64,000 nucleotides of DNA, taken from NCBI GenBank assembly GCA_948438085.1, contig CAOJKP010000009.1, forward strand, positions 1 through 64,000. Direction: 5' to 3'. Positions 44,525 to 51,914 of this stretch are shown here, piece after piece (the first letter of the stretch is position 1; each line of letters opens with the position of its first letter). The notes beneath the pieces are model-generated. The model saw only the letters and a program-made list of their open reading frames with translations, searched no databases and was not told the origin of the DNA. A program made the translations under genes and the position numbers. The DNA is from an uncultured Clostridium sp. (lineage in GTDB: Bacteria; Bacillota; Clostridia; TANB77; CAG-508).

Positions 44525-44633
44525 ATTTTCACTCTCCAAACAAATTTTCTTTTTTGTATTTTATAATATTTATGTTTTTTTTGCAAGTATATTTTTATTA
44601 ATTTTCAAAATCCTTTAAATTTATATTAAAACA

Positions 44634-44662
44634 TTGACCTTCTATAATATTTATGTTATAAA
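44634..44662 (+). promoter_or_regulatory. Promoter of the tRNA-Glu gene
   Basis: TTGACC and TATAAA are 17 bases apart; the -10 box ends about 20 bases before the tRNA. Confidence 0.65.
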
Positions 44663-44682
44663 TATTATTATATTGATTTTAT

Positions 44683-44757
44683 GGCCCGTTGGTCAAGCGG
44701 TTAAGACGCCACCCTCTCAAGGTGGAATCATGGGTTCGATTCCCGTACGGGTCACCA
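44683..44757 (+). tRNA. tRNA-Glu (CTC)
   Basis: A complete cloverleaf with encoded CCA: acceptor GGCCCGT with ACGGGTC, D arm with GGTCAAGCGGTTAA, anticodon stem CCACC/GGTGG enclosing CTCTCAA, so anticodon CTC, and T arm with TTCGATT. The remaining bases look like the usual tRNA-Glu; the more common UUC isoacceptor is not in this window. Confidence 0.95.
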
Positions 44758-44795
44758 AAGCATTTTTATACGAACCCGTATAAGAATACAATAAG

Positions 44796-44838
44796 AAACC
44801 ATCTCAATTTACATTTCTGTATTTTGAGATGGTTTTTT
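44796..44838 (+). terminator. Terminator after tRNA-Glu
   Basis: AAACCATCTCAA and TTGAGATGGTTT form a 12-bp stem followed by a T-run. Confidence 0.85.
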
Positions 44839-44873
44839 GTTTACAATTTTTTTACAATTTGTAAGTTACATTA

Positions 44874-45101
44874 CTATTTACTAAACAGTTCAAATCTATA
44901 TTTTTGTTCATTTGAATTTACTTCATCAAAAAAATCTTTTGAATTTCTAAATCATATTTGCCCCTTTGGGTATCCTTGCGATTCTTCTAATTCCTCTATT
45001 GCAATCATTTCTTCTTTGGTTTCTGAGTCTAATCCTTTACAAACTACTTTTACTAGTTTTCCTTTGTAATGCCTATAAATTTTTCCTACTTCAATATTCA
45101 T
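44874..45101 (-). pseudogene. DUF1653 family protein interrupted by an in-frame TGA
   Basis: From ATG 45101 (GGAGG upstream) the frame reads NIEVGKIYRHYKGKLVKVV and DSETKEEMIA as in DUF1653, then stops at TGA (44952-44954) after codon 49. Past the stop, the same frame continues without error as FRNSKDFFDEVNSNEQKYRFEL to TAG at 44874, matching the family C-terminus. The stop replaces the conserved Trp of the W-x-RP-like block, so one G-to-A change (TGG to TGA) explains it. It is a nonsense allele, a sequencing error or readthrough. DUF1653 function is unknown. Confidence 0.75.
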
Positions 45102-45149
45102 TGCTATTTCCTCCTATAAATTAATTAATGTTTTATATTTAATTTATTA

Positions 45150-46337
45150 TTAATTATCTAATGATTCCATTAGTAAAAAATCTTTTAATTTAATATGTTT
45201 TACTACGCTTGTTGAATAATCTATATCGTCATTTGTTATAAGTATTTTCTGTGATAAATTATCTATGTTTGCAAATGCAGAAAATTCACGATTATATGTT
45301 TTTTCTTCTGCTACACTATAGGCAACTTGTATAAAATATTTTTTATTATTCCTTTGTGCTAGAAAATCTATTTCTTTTCCATTATTGTTGAATACATTTA
45401 TATTGTATCCCATATAAATTAGCTCATTATAAATGATATTTTCTAAATTGTGAGTTAAATCATATCGATTATCCATACATCTAATTGAATTAAAAGCAAC
45501 ATCTGTATTATATATCTTTACATAGTATGCTAATTCACTTTTGGTTTTCGTAGAATATTGTTTGACTGACTCGATGATATATGCTTGTTCTAAATATCCA
45601 AGATACTTAATAATTGTATTAATAGAACAATTTTCGTTTTTATCTTTTATATATTTATGAATTGATTTTGCTGAAATGATTCTACTATTTGACCTTAAAA
45701 TATAATTAACAAAACTTTTAAATAGCTTATCCTTTTTTATTTTATATCTATTAATTAAATCATTGATAACAATTGTATCATCTAAATCACTTAAATACCT
45801 TATTCTAGCTTCCTCAGTTTCAAATTCAAATCTTTTCGGAAATCCTCCCCATACCAAATAATCTGTAACGCTACATTCTTTTTTTAATTCTTTTGTATAT
45901 TTTAAAATTTCTTTATATACAAAAGGTCTAATTTTGAAAGCAACATATCTACCACTTAATTCTTTTGTAAATTCTTTTGATAATAGCTTTGAGTTTGAAC
46001 CAGTAATAAATATAGAATTATCATATAGTCTTAGTGTTTTACATGCTTCTTGCCAGTTTTCTATCATTTGTATTTCATCTAAAAATACATAACATTTTCC
46101 ACTTTTTCTATTATTTTCTATATAATCAATTAATTCATTGCTGTTCGAAATATTGGTTAACACTCTTTTATCTTCAAAATTTAAATATATTACATTATCT
46201 GTTTTTTGTTTTATTTCATTTCTTATTTGTTCTAGTATAACGGATTTACCAGAACGCCTTATTCCTGTTATAATTTTTATTAAATCTGAATCATAAAATT
46301 CACGAACTGGCTTTATATAATGCTCTCTATAAATCAT
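45150..46337 (-). CDS. AAA ATPase with DUF4143 C-terminal domain
   Basis: A 395-residue protein. The N-terminal AAA_14 ATPase has KIITGIRRSGKSVILEQI with Walker A at about 25-32 and CYVFLDEIQMIENWQ as Walker B near 90. The C-terminal DUF4143 domain has YLEQAYIIESVKQYSTK and the nuclease-like fold end NNNGKEIDFLAQRNNKKYFIQVA. These proteins are common, often multi-copy and of unsettled function; defence or toxin links have been proposed. It has a perfect sigma-A promoter covered by an 18-base repeat. No partner gene is close. Confidence 0.9.
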   Translation of the reverse strand: MIYREHYIKPVREFYDSDLIKIITGIRRSGKSVILEQIRNEIKQKTDNVIYLNFEDKRVLTNISNSNELIDYIENNRKSGKCYVFLDEIQMIENWQEACKTLRLYDNSIFITGSNSKLLSKEFTKELSGRYVAFKIRPFVYKEILKYTKELKKECSVTDYLVWGGFPKRFEFETEEARIRYLSDLDDTIVINDLINRYKIKKDKLFKSFVNYILRSNSRIISAKSIHKYIKDKNENCSINTIIKYLGYLEQAYIIESVKQYSTKTKSELAYYVKIYNTDVAFNSIRCMDNRYDLTHNLENIIYNELIYMGYNINVFNNNGKEIDFLAQRNNKKYFIQVAYSVAEEKTYNREFSAFANIDNLSQKILITNDDIDYSTSVVKHIKLKDFLLMESLDN

Positions 46338-46358
46338 TATTTATTCACCCCTAATATT

Positions 46359-46387
46359 ATTATACTGAAAGTTTTTTAAATTGTCAA
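46359..46387 (-). promoter_or_regulatory. Consensus promoter of the AAA/DUF4143 gene
   Basis: On the minus strand TTGACA and TATAAT are separated by exactly 17 bases. The spacer is filled by one copy of an 18-base direct repeat. Confidence 0.85.
46363..46380. repeat. Operator-like direct repeat, copy 1
   Basis: TACTGAAAGTTTTTTAAA, lying between the -35 and -10 boxes of the AAA gene promoter. An exact second copy is at 46404-46421. Confidence 0.85.
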
Positions 46388-46403
46388 CAATATATTTCAC
46401 TTG

Positions 46404-46421
46404 TACTGAAAGTTTTTTAAA
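46404..46421. repeat. Operator-like direct repeat, copy 2
   Basis: Exact copy of 46363-46380, 41 bases away centre to centre (about four helical turns), upstream of the -35 box. Confidence 0.85.
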
Positions 46422-46585
46422 GATAATAAAAATTTTTCACTTTTTATTGTATTTTATATCATTCTCGTATTATTATGCCATTTCACAATTATAGCAATAC
46501 CAATTTTTGAAAGATAAAGTTTCGGATTTATTAAATTGTGGTTCACCAAATGTGCGACTTACGTCACAGTGAATAATTAACGCAT

Positions 46586-46620
46586 AATAACCCACACTCG
46601 TTTTACGAGTGTGGGTTATT
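46586..46620 (-). terminator. Strong hairpin after the 68-residue protein gene
   Basis: AATAACCCACACTCG and its exact complement with a TTTTA loop; GC-rich for this genome. Confidence 0.7.
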
Positions 46621-46636
46621 GTGAGTTCTGTAAGCA

Positions 46637-46843
46637 CTACTTAATGTTTTTTTCTACTTTGCTTTTTGGCTGCATTTCTCTCAGAAACATTTCTTCCAAA
46701 GCTTCCCTGTCAATCGGCTTTTCGAAATCAACTAATGCACCAACAAGTGTAGATGTCATAGCTTTTTCAGGGTCACCTGCAGTTGCTAATACTGGACAAA
46801 CTACTTTTCCTCTTACTGTCAGTTCCATCTCATTTACTATCAT
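46637..46843 (-). CDS. Small acidic protein of unknown function
   Basis: A 68-residue soluble protein (MIVNEMELTVRGKVVCPVLA, then GDPEKAMTSTLVGALVDFEK and EEMFLREMQPKSK). It has one Cys, no membrane segment and no signal. AGGAGAG precedes the ATG. Codons such as CTG, GAC and GCC set it apart from AT-rich neighbours. A leader hairpin GTATGATT/AATCATAC (46867-46891) and its own promoter precede it, and a strong hairpin follows. I do not recognise it; horizontal origin is inferred from composition. Confidence 0.6.
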   Translation of the reverse strand: MIVNEMELTVRGKVVCPVLATAGDPEKAMTSTLVGALVDFEKPIDREALEEMFLREMQPKSKVEKNIK

Positions 46844-46915
46844 AATTCTCTCCTACTTTGCTGGGCGTATGATTATACTCTACAATCATACTGGGTTTAT
46901 ACGTTGCTTAAATAA

Positions 46916-46944
46916 ATTATAGCAAATTTTACATGAAATTGCAA
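46916..46944 (-). promoter_or_regulatory. Promoter of the 68-residue protein gene
   Basis: TTGCAA and TATAAT with a 17-base spacer containing ATGTAAAATTTGC on the minus strand, closely like 62064-62092. Confidence 0.7.
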
Positions 46945-47003
46945 ACTTATAAATCTATTATCTTATTTTAATTTTCTTTACGGGATACATTTCAAACAGT
47001 CTT

Positions 47004-47408
47004 TTATTTCACTATAATTTCTAAAATTTCTTTTAATCTTTTATTATTTTTTTTCAAATATAAGTATCCAATTAAGCCTTCAAATGCGGTTGCATACATA
47101 TAATCTGCAACACTTGCATTCTTTGGTACATGATGATTTTGCGTATTTCTGGTTCTTCTTACTACATTTTGTTCTTCTTCAGTTAAATTTGGCATAAGTT
47201 TTTGTAATATTTCTGCTTGGGCTTTTGCTTTTACATATTTTATTGAATTTATATGTAAATTATGAGTATTTAACTTTGTGTTTTCTACTAAATATGTTCT
47301 AATATAAACTTCATAAACAGCATCTCCTATATATGCCCAAACAAGTGGAGAAGTTAAATTTATATCTTGCTCATCTTTTGTTATTATATCTTGTATAAAA
47401 TTTTCCAT
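47004..47408 (-). CDS. mrnC: Mini-ribonuclease 3
   Basis: A 134-residue RNase III-like protein lacking the dsRNA-binding domain, used in 23S rRNA maturation in Firmicutes. PLVWAYIGDAVYEVYIRTYLV near 22-42 carries the catalytic acidic region, and KNASVADYMYATAFEGLIGYLYL the second. I start at ATG 47408, after GGAG; an ATG four codons earlier overlaps the rbgA stop region. It directly follows rbgA, and both serve ribosome assembly. Confidence 0.93.
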   Translation of the reverse strand: MENFIQDIITKDEQDINLTSPLVWAYIGDAVYEVYIRTYLVENTKLNTHNLHINSIKYVKAKAQAEILQKLMPNLTEEEQNVVRRTRNTQNHHVPKNASVADYMYATAFEGLIGYLYLKKNNKRLKEILEIIVK

Positions 47409-47409
47409 A

Positions 47410-48333
47410 TTATTCTCCATATTCTTCTACTTTTTCTATTGATATTTTTCCTAATTTTCCGCTTCTAAAGTCTTGTAATATAAGCTTTGATAGCTTTTCC
47501 TCATCTATATTTCCACCAGAAAATATTGTTCCTCTTTTCCTTCCAATTAGTTCCATTACTTCATATATTTTTTCATTTTCATTTTTTTCTTGTTCCATTA
47601 TTTGTTTAATTTGATTTTCTTCTAAACTATATCTTTCTATTATATTTTTCCTATAATTTTTCAACATAAATTTAACTAAGAAAAATGTAACTTCTGTTAA
47701 TTCTAAAATTTCATCTTTTATTGTTCCTATATAGGATAAGCTTAATGCAACTCTTTGATTTTCAAATTTAGGCCATAATACACCTGGTGTATCTAGCAAT
47801 TCTATATTATTAGATACTTTAATCCATTGTTTTTGCTTTGTTACCCCTGGCTTATTTCCAACTTGAGCTGTACTTCTTTTTGCAATTTTATTAATAAAAG
47901 AAGATTTTCCAACATTAGGTATTCCCATTACTAATACTCTTGTAGATTTTCCAACTCTTCCCTTTTTAGAACTTTGTTCTAAATCAGAAGCCATTACATT
48001 TTGTACTTGTTTTATAACTTCTTGTATTCCATTTCCAGAATTTGTATTTGTTACTACTGTAGGAAATCCTCTTTGTTCAAAGTATCTCTTCCATTTTATA
48101 TTTTCCTTTTCATCTGCTAAATCACACTTGTTTAATACGATTATTTTTTTCTTATTTCCTACAATATTTTTTACGTCTGGATTTTGACTTGATATTGGTA
48201 TTCTTGCATCTAATATCTCAATTACTACATCAATTAGTTTCATATCTTCTATTATCTGTTTCTTCGTTTTAGCCATATGACCAGGATACCAGTTAATGTT
48301 TATCGAATTTTGTTGTTTTTCGTTATTCTTCAT
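47410..48333 (-). CDS. rbgA: Ribosome biogenesis GTPase RbgA (YlqF)
   Basis: A circularly permuted GTPase of 307 residues needed for late 50S assembly. The order of motifs is permuted as expected: G4 VLNKCDLAD near 75 precedes G1 MGIPNVGKSSFINKIA near 137 and G3 LLDTPGVLWPKF near 180. INWYPGHMAKTKK at the N-terminus is diagnostic. AGGAGG precedes the ATG. It is followed with overlap by mrnC. Confidence 0.95.
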   Translation of the reverse strand: MKNNEKQQNSININWYPGHMAKTKKQIIEDMKLIDVVIEILDARIPISSQNPDVKNIVGNKKKIIVLNKCDLADEKENIKWKRYFEQRGFPTVVTNTNSGNGIQEVIKQVQNVMASDLEQSSKKGRVGKSTRVLVMGIPNVGKSSFINKIAKRSTAQVGNKPGVTKQKQWIKVSNNIELLDTPGVLWPKFENQRVALSLSYIGTIKDEILELTEVTFFLVKFMLKNYRKNIIERYSLEENQIKQIMEQEKNENEKIYEVMELIGRKRGTIFSGGNIDEEKLSKLILQDFRSGKLGKISIEKVEEYGE

Positions 48334-48391
48334 TTATTACCTCCTAATAATTTTATCTTTTCTGCATTATGTGATTCTAAATTAGACATTT

Positions 48392-48420
48392 TTGCACAAA
48401 TATGGTAAATAATATTATGT
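48392..48420 (+). promoter_or_regulatory. Possible promoter of the 117-residue protein gene
   Basis: TTGCAC and a poor -10 TTATGT 17 bases apart, with TATGGTAAA in the spacer; weaker than the related promoters. Confidence 0.35.
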
Positions 48421-48501
48421 AACCTATCAAGATTCCTTATAGCTTTTTCATGAGGAGTTTTATACAATCAAAAATAATTTGGAAAGGAGTTTTCTTTTTC
48501 T

Positions 48502-48855
48502 ATGAAAACAAAAAATGTAATAGTAACAAAACGGTCCTCAGTTATAGGGGGTAAAGTCGTTAAGACTAAATCTGCCTATGTGTTTGCAAGACCCAAACAT
48601 GTAAGTAAAATCAAAATCATGGAAACTGCTCACTTCGATGGACCAGAAGAGTCCAATTTTGATGTGTCCTTTCCTTTCTCGGCGGAAGTAATCATCTGCC
48701 AGGAAGACTGCTACAACTCAACAAGAAGTATAACAAAGTATCAGAATGGACAGGAGTTTATCCTTTTTGAATCTACTATCTTTGCTGAAGACAGTTCCGA
48801 AAAATACAATCAAACTATTTTAGATTTGCAGAAAAGATTCAATCAGGTCTTCTAA
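48502..48855 (+). CDS. 117-residue protein of unknown function
   Basis: A soluble protein with a basic N-terminus (MKTKNVIVTKRSSVIGGKVV), a centre rich in Phe, Ser and acidic residues (HFDGPEESNFDVSFPFSAEV) with two Cys, and a helical end (NQTILDLQKRFNQVF). AAAGGAG lies about 12 bases before the ATG. Codons such as CGG, TCC, CTC and GTC and a GC-richer look separate it from neighbours. It stands alone between divergent rbgA and convergent GNAT genes, with a strong terminator. I do not recognise it. Confidence 0.6.
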   Translation: MKTKNVIVTKRSSVIGGKVVKTKSAYVFARPKHVSKIKIMETAHFDGPEESNFDVSFPFSAEVIICQEDCYNSTRSITKYQNGQEFILFESTIFAEDSSEKYNQTILDLQKRFNQVF

Positions 48856-48887
48856 TCCAGGTGTTCTAATTCAGTTTTTGTTTTAAC

Positions 48888-48935
48888 CTAGAGATGAGAT
48901 AGAATCAGATATTTTCTGGTCTATCTCATCTCTAG
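48888..48935. terminator. Bidirectional terminator
   Basis: CTAGAGATGAGATAGA and its exact complement with a 16-base loop, between the convergent 117-residue and GNAT genes. Confidence 0.85.
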
Positions 48936-48945
48936 CTTTTATTTA

Positions 48946-49974
48946 TTATTTTTCTTCAAACAAATATTCTACTTTTATTTCACCACTATAAATCTTTTTT
49001 TCTATAGTATTAACAGAACTTTTAATGTATTTTAGTATAGATTCTTCCTTTATCATTATTCCTATATCTTTAGCATTAATCCACAAATCTCTAAATGCTT
49101 CTTTTGTTCCATCTTTTCTTTCTCCATAATATAAACCCTGTGCCAATTGGAAAAATTCGTCTACACATTTATTTTTTATTTCTTCTTCTCTTATAATATA
49201 TATTTTACTGTTGCCTGCTACAGAATTTAGAGTATATTCAAATAATTTATTATTTTTTAATTTATTTAATTTTTCTTTGTTTCCTATAATAAATAATTTG
49301 ACATTTGCCATATTTTTCATTGCTGTAATTCTGCTTTCTATATATTCCTTTTCCAGTTCATTATCTAAATAAGCATATTCTGGTAGCATATCAAATATAT
49401 ATGCTGTATCTCCATCACATAAATTTGAATATAATTTATTTAAATCTTTGTAACTATAACCTACAGTTTTAATATTATCTTCTTCATGTAATGTATTTTC
49501 TGTAGAGTATCCTAATTTGTTTAGTACATTTTCAACATCTGCATGCATAATAATTAATTCTTCATCTTTTTCAAATCCAATTCTATTATACCAATTTTGT
49601 GGAAATTCACTTTCTTCACCATATGTATGAAATTCAATCATTTTCACATTATATTTTACTTTGGCTTCTTTAAGATGTGCTAACATTAAATTTTTACCAA
49701 TATGCTTTTTTTGACATTTATTTGATACAAATATTTCTGTATCTACTAAACGTAATCCATCAAACCATGTTTTTATACCTGAAACAATTGCTCCTACTGG
49801 AATATTGTCTTCTATATCTACAAAAAATAAATCTTTTTGCTTCTCATACCAATACATCAATAAATCGTAAGCTTTTTCTACAGTCCAATTCTCCCCGATA
49901 TCTGCATTATCATATAATTCTTTGTAAATTTTTGCTAGTTCATCTATATCCGATTTTTCTATTAACCTAATCAT
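48946..49974 (-). CDS. GNAT family acetyltransferase with extra C-terminal domain
   Basis: A 342-residue protein from ATG 49974, which follows AAAGGAG; the frame extends 33 codons upstream without a site. Residues 1 to about 150 are GNAT-like: MIRLIEKSDIDELAKIYKE, VGAIVSGIKTW, then CQKKHIGKNLMLAHLKEA in the acetyl-CoA position and NWYNRIGFEKDEELIIM. The remaining 190 residues resemble no domain I know. The acyl acceptor is unknown. Confidence 0.8.
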   Translation of the reverse strand: MIRLIEKSDIDELAKIYKELYDNADIGENWTVEKAYDLLMYWYEKQKDLFFVDIEDNIPVGAIVSGIKTWFDGLRLVDTEIFVSNKCQKKHIGKNLMLAHLKEAKVKYNVKMIEFHTYGEESEFPQNWYNRIGFEKDEELIIMHADVENVLNKLGYSTENTLHEEDNIKTVGYSYKDLNKLYSNLCDGDTAYIFDMLPEYAYLDNELEKEYIESRITAMKNMANVKLFIIGNKEKLNKLKNNKLFEYTLNSVAGNSKIYIIREEEIKNKCVDEFFQLAQGLYYGERKDGTKEAFRDLWINAKDIGIMIKEESILKYIKSSVNTIEKKIYSGEIKVEYLFEEK

Positions 49975-50020
49975 CTTTTTCTCCTTTATTAAATTAAAAA
50001 CTACTTTTAAAAGTAGCCTT

Positions 50021-50494
50021 TTAATAATTTCTATATTGATTTTGATCTGCTCTTTCATCAATATTTCTATCATATTGTTTTCCTTTAAAAAACCAATCTG
50101 TCTTTTTATCTACTGGATGATTTGTTCTATTTTTATCTACTAGCATATTGAAAAATACTACTATTGGCAGTACTATTCCTATAAATGATGTCATGGTTCT
50201 TGTAACATCTGCTAAATTATTGCCTCCATTTATAATATTTATTACTGTATTATAAGTATCTACTCCAAAATACATACCATATGAAACTAAATATAATATT
50301 GCTCCTATTAATTTTCTTTTTGCAACTAATAATATAGATAATAATGTTACAAATAATAGTATTATCTCCATATTAATATTCATAGGTGTGAACCCAAATT
50401 CTATGCCTATATTTGCTGTAAATGCAACTATTATTCTAAATATCCAAAACATTATCATAAAAAATAATAACAAATAACTAGCTAAACTTCTCAT
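50021..50494 (-). CDS. Four-helix membrane protein of unknown function
   Basis: A 157-residue protein from ATG 50494, which follows AAGGAGG. Four hydrophobic segments (SYLLLFFMIMFWIFRIIVAF, EIILLFVTLLSILLV, LIGAILYLVSYGMYFGV and FIGIVLPIVVFFNMLV) end in a polar Asn/Asp/Arg tail. The layout is common in Clostridia. It precedes the GNAT gene by about 46 bases on the same strand. Confidence 0.7.
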   Translation of the reverse strand: MRSLASYLLLFFMIMFWIFRIIVAFTANIGIEFGFTPMNINMEIILLFVTLLSILLVAKRKLIGAILYLVSYGMYFGVDTYNTVINIINGGNNLADVTRTMTSFIGIVLPIVVFFNMLVDKNRTNHPVDKKTDWFFKGKQYDRNIDERADQNQYRNY

Positions 50495-50663
50495 AATCTC
50501 CTCCTTATACACAAGTATTGTAACATATTGTATTTTTTTTATCAACACTAATATTTTTAGTATTTATTATATATAAAATATTTTTTACGTGTCTCATTTA
50601 CATTTTTTTGCAAATAATTTTTTGATTTTACGAAAAACTATTATTATATTAAGGAGGATAAAA

Positions 50664-51317
50664 GTGAATCAAATTTTAAATTTTTATGATGATTTTAGTA
50701 TGTCTCATAGTAATAAAAAAAATATATCCATAATTTACAAAATCGTGTTCTTTACTTCCATGTTTTTTTTAATTGTACTTTTAATATACTATTTTTATAT
50801 TCAATATAATTATGGAAAAGATGAATTATTAGCCGAAAAAATTGTAGATAATTTTAATATTTCATCTCTCTACTCGCAAAATAGCAATTACGAAGCTATA
50901 AACACTTCTTACTCAGATTCAACTAAAAGCGAATTCTCAGTAATTGGAATTATTGAAATTCCTGAGATTGGTATAAATTATCCTATAATTTCAACTATAT
51001 CTGAAGAATATCTAAAAATTTCTCCTTGTAGATTTTATGGTCCTCTTCCTAATGAAATTGGTAACTTATGTATAGCTGGGCATAATTATAATAACTATAA
51101 AGGTTTTAGTAGATTAAAAAAATTAAAATTAAATGATACAATAAATATATATTCTTTATCTGGTGAAAAAACAATTTATCATGTCTATAAAAAATATGAA
51201 GTAAATTCGGATGATTTTTCTTGTACTAATCAAAATACTAATGGAAAAAGGGAATTAACTTTAATAACATGCAATAATATAAAAAGTAAAAGAACTGTAA
51301 TTAAAGCTAAAGTTTAA
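50664..51317 (+). CDS. Sortase
   Basis: A 217-residue transpeptidase with one N-terminal membrane segment (about 24-46) and a sortase barrel. LCIAGHNYNNYKGF has the catalytic His140; LTLITCNN the catalytic Cys203, and KSKRTVIKAK the Arg210. It cleaves LPXTG-like motifs and joins proteins to peptidoglycan. Start is GTG 50664, after AAGGAGG; the frame continues upstream but without a site. Class B or D cannot be fixed. The convergent neighbour encodes a likely substrate. Confidence 0.88.
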   Translation: MNQILNFYDDFSMSHSNKKNISIIYKIVFFTSMFFLIVLLIYYFYIQYNYGKDELLAEKIVDNFNISSLYSQNSNYEAINTSYSDSTKSEFSVIGIIEIPEIGINYPIISTISEEYLKISPCRFYGPLPNEIGNLCIAGHNYNNYKGFSRLKKLKLNDTINIYSLSGEKTIYHVYKKYEVNSDDFSCTNQNTNGKRELTLITCNNIKSKRTVIKAKV

Positions 51318-51353
51318 AAAAGTAACAGATATTAGTATATCTGTTACTTTTTT
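51316..51353. terminator. Terminator after the sortase gene
   Basis: AAAAAAGTAACAGATAT and its exact complement with a TAGT loop. Confidence 0.85.
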
Positions 51354-51370
51354 ATATTATTAAATAGAGA

Positions 51371-51399
51371 CAATGTTATTAATGTCCACTTTTGTTCTT
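51371..51399. repeat. Truncated copy of the 148-bp repeat (first 29 bases)
   Basis: On the minus strand AAGAACAAAAGTGGACATTA and ATAACATTG match the first 29 bases of 13902-14050 almost exactly. It overlaps the stop codon of the LPXTG gene. Confidence 0.75.
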
Positions 51400-51742
51400 A
51401 TATATCTTTATAAAATTTTACTCTTCTATATGTTACTATTGCAACTACTGCAAGAGCTCCTATTACTAAAGTTAATGTGTAATCTTCAGCTCCTGTTTTT
51501 GGTAAATTAGATGAATTATTGTATGTGCTTGTATTTCTATTAGTATTAGTGTTTGTTGTATTATTATTAGTTCTGTTATTATTTGTTCCATTAAGTATAT
51601 CATTTGGAGATGGTGTTGTTGGTTGAACATTTGGATCTGTAATAACTGTAATATCTCCTGTTGTTGCATTAACAACAGTTGCAACTGTTACTATTAATAA
51701 TACTATTGTTATTGATAATAAAACTTTTTTTAAATTTGTCAT
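51398..51742 (-). CDS. Tiny LPXTG-anchored surface protein
   Basis: A 114-residue precursor: signal peptide about 1-26, Asn/Thr-rich linker (about 50-78), LPKTG at 80-84, a hydrophobic span and the basic end YRRVKFYKDI. After sortase processing only about 55 residues remain, almost all low complexity, so it is a wall-bound tether or a decoy more than an enzyme. AAGGAG precedes the ATG. It converges with the sortase gene. Nothing else in the window carries LPXTG. Confidence 0.85.
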   Translation of the reverse strand: MTNLKKVLLSITIVLLIVTVATVVNATTGDITVITDPNVQPTTPSPNDILNGTNNNRTNNNTTNTNTNRNTSTYNNSSNLPKTGAEDYTLTLVIGALAVVAIVTYRRVKFYKDI

Positions 51743-51914
51743 ATGAATTCTCCTTACTATTTTTTTCTTATTAATTATTATTTATTTTCTATTAATATTT
51801 ATACTACATATTTTTTTTTTTTGCAATACTTTTTTCTATTTTTTAAAAATGTATTCAATTTGTAATAATTTTGTAGTAAAATTGTATTATTGAATTTTAA
51901 GGAGGCTTCATTTT

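Noticed and set aside
44952-44954. UGA read as tryptophan (alternative genetic code)
   Set aside because: pgi and murB end in TGA at the expected family length, and TGG is used for Trp throughout, so the single in-frame TGA in DUF1653 is better explained by a mutation or error.
45150-46337. AAA/DUF4143 gene as part of a toxin-antitoxin or defence pair
   Set aside because: No small partner gene or further defence gene is adjacent; the link is left as speculation only.
46363-46421. CRISPR-like repeats
   Set aside because: Only two 18-base copies exist, one lies inside a promoter spacer, and no cas gene is present.
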